Assembly (NCBI GenBank): GCA_017397205.1
Contig: JAFQJX010000122.1
Location: 1-6,970, forward strand
Length of the DNA stretch: 6,970 bases
Direction: 5' to 3'
Origin: Clostridia bacterium
Lineage (GTDB): Bacteria > Bacillota > Clostridia > Oscillospirales > CAG-272
Within the stretch, counting starts at the first letter, position 1, and the number at the start of each line of letters is the position of its first letter. Under the pieces are notes generated by a model. That model did not search any database. It was not told the DNA's origin and saw only the letters and a program-made list of their open reading frames with translations. Shown piece after piece: positions 6,405 to 6,970 of the stretch. Position numbers and translations under genes: made by a program.

Positions 6405-6862
6405 CTCGGACCTCCCTTTTTGCTCTTCATCATCACCTTGAGCTCGTTCAAAAAGGTGTCAATATCGCGGAATTCGCGGTACACGGAGGCAAAGCGCACG
6501 TAGGACACCTCGTCCACCTGACGCAGGCGCTCCATCACCATCTCGCCCAGCTTGATGGAGGTCACCTCGTTTTCAAGGGAATTGGCAAGCTCGTTTTCAA
6601 TATCGGTGCAGATGGCGTCCACGTCCACGGGGCGCTTCTGGCACGCTTTGAGAATACCCGACTGAAGCTTGTGGCGGTCAAACGGCTCGCGCTGACCGTT
6701 CTTCTTCAGAACGAACAGGGGCACCGTTTCCACCATCTCGTAGGTGGTAAAGCGCTTTCCGCAGGCGGAGCATTCACGGCGGCGCTTGATGGACGAATAA
6801 TCCTCCTGGGGGCGGCTGTCAAGCACGCGCGAATCGCGGGCGCCGCAGGCAGGGCATTTCAT
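6401..6862 (-). CDS. nrdR: Transcriptional repressor NrdR
   Basis: NrdR senses ATP/dATP and represses ribonucleotide reductase genes by binding paired NrdR boxes. The 153-residue protein has the two expected parts. The N-terminal zinc ribbon has CPAC at 3-6 and CSAC at 31-34, with the basic SIKRRREC at 24-31 and RFTTYE at 37-42. The ATP-cone runs from about 47 to 137, with VLKKNGQREPFDRHKL at 51-66, KACQKRP at 72-78 and YVRFASVYREF at 121-131. All four zinc cysteines are present. The ATG at 6862 has GGGAGGT 8 nt upstream. nrdR is the first gene after a clear promoter and so probably leads a transcript into yicC, remA and rpoZ. Its C-terminal lysine/glycine codons (KKGGPR) double as the yicC ribosome-binding site. 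No ribonucleotide reductase gene lies in this window. Confidence 0.97.
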   Translation of the reverse strand: MKCPACGARDSRVLDSRPQEDYSSIKRRRECSACGKRFTTYEMVETVPLFVLKKNGQREPFDRHKLQSGILKACQKRPVDVDAICTDIENELANSLENEVTSIKLGEMVMERLRQVDEVSYVRFASVYREFRDIDTFLNELKVMMKSKKGGPR

Positions 6863-6870
6863 GAGGGGGA

Positions 6871-6877
6871 ACCTCCC
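6871..6877 (-). promoter_or_regulatory. nrdR ribosome-binding site
   Basis: Minus-strand GGGAGGT lies 8 nt before the ATG at 6862, a near-consensus Shine-Dalgarno sequence, and fixes this start. Its GAGG can pair with CCTC just before the start codon in a weak 4-bp stem, which is probably not significant. Confidence 0.85.
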
Positions 6878-6905
6878 TATCTTTGAATTTGTGCTTTACT
6901 AATTA

Positions 6906-6934
6906 ATTTTAACACTAAACTTATATTTTGTAAA
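6906..6934 (-). promoter_or_regulatory. Sigma-A type promoter for the nrdR-yicC-remA-rpoZ transcript
   Basis: On the minus strand TTTACA (6929-6934) is followed by a 17-bp spacer and TAAAAT (6906-6911), each matching 5 of 6 consensus bases. TG at the correct offset before the -10 box gives an extended -10 (TGTTAAAAT). The region is strikingly AT-rich against the GC-rich genes. The predicted start point is near 6899, giving a leader of about 37 nt that contains the nrdR ribosome-binding site. No other promoter of this quality was seen in the window. Confidence 0.8.
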
Positions 6935-6970
6935 GGGCAGGGAGGAAATTTTGTTTTGCGGGGGCAGAGG

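Noticed and set aside
6935..6970. Possible gene or terminator in the last 36 bases
   Set aside because: No open frame with a start, no inverted repeat and no U-tract were seen; too little sequence to call anything.

Overview
The window is an ordinary, tightly packed housekeeping block of a Bacillota genome, most likely a GC-rich member of the Clostridia. The evidence is the gene order yicC/yloC, remA, rpoZ, priA, def, fmt, rsmB, which matches the known Bacillus/Clostridium order. Further support comes from a RemA (DUF370) homologue, strong AAGGAG/GGGAGG ribosome-binding sites before most genes, and strong avoidance of the codons TTA, CTA and TCA. All eight genes lie on the minus strand, so transcription runs from the right end (about 6900) to the left end (1).

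Layout in the direction of transcription: a short AT-rich region (6863-6970) carries a good sigma-A promoter (TTTACA, 17-bp spacer, TAAAAT). It is followed by nrdR (regulator of ribonucleotide reductase genes), yicC/yloC (endoribonuclease family), remA (DNA-binding regulator) and rpoZ (RNA polymerase omega). A 112-nt gap (4844-4955) then holds a very strong perfect hairpin and a smaller second hairpin. After it come priA (primosomal helicase), def (peptide deformylase), fmt (methionyl-tRNA formyltransferase) and rsmB (16S rRNA m5C967 methyltransferase). rsmB runs off the left edge with 393 codons visible.

The genes form functional subgroups. def and fmt are the two halves of the N-formyl-methionine cycle. 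rsmB modifies the ribosome and priA restarts replication forks. The upstream group is regulatory (nrdR, remA), RNA-processing (yicC) and transcriptional (rpoZ). Three junctions (nrdR/yicC, def/fmt, fmt/rsmB) use a 4-bp ATGA stop/start overlap, which suggests translational coupling.

I found no mobile element, CRISPR array, RNA gene or unrecognised protein, and I do not see a previously undescribed system. The points worth a second look are modest. gmk and coaBC, usually found in this cluster, are missing from their slots. The rpoZ-priA hairpin has U-tracts of unequal quality on its two sides. A 17-bp near-perfect tandem duplication covers the priA stop codon. A possible NrdR half-box lies in the nrdR promoter spacer. 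About 1,550 codons contain no TTA, CTA or TCA, which creates very long spurious antisense reading frames.
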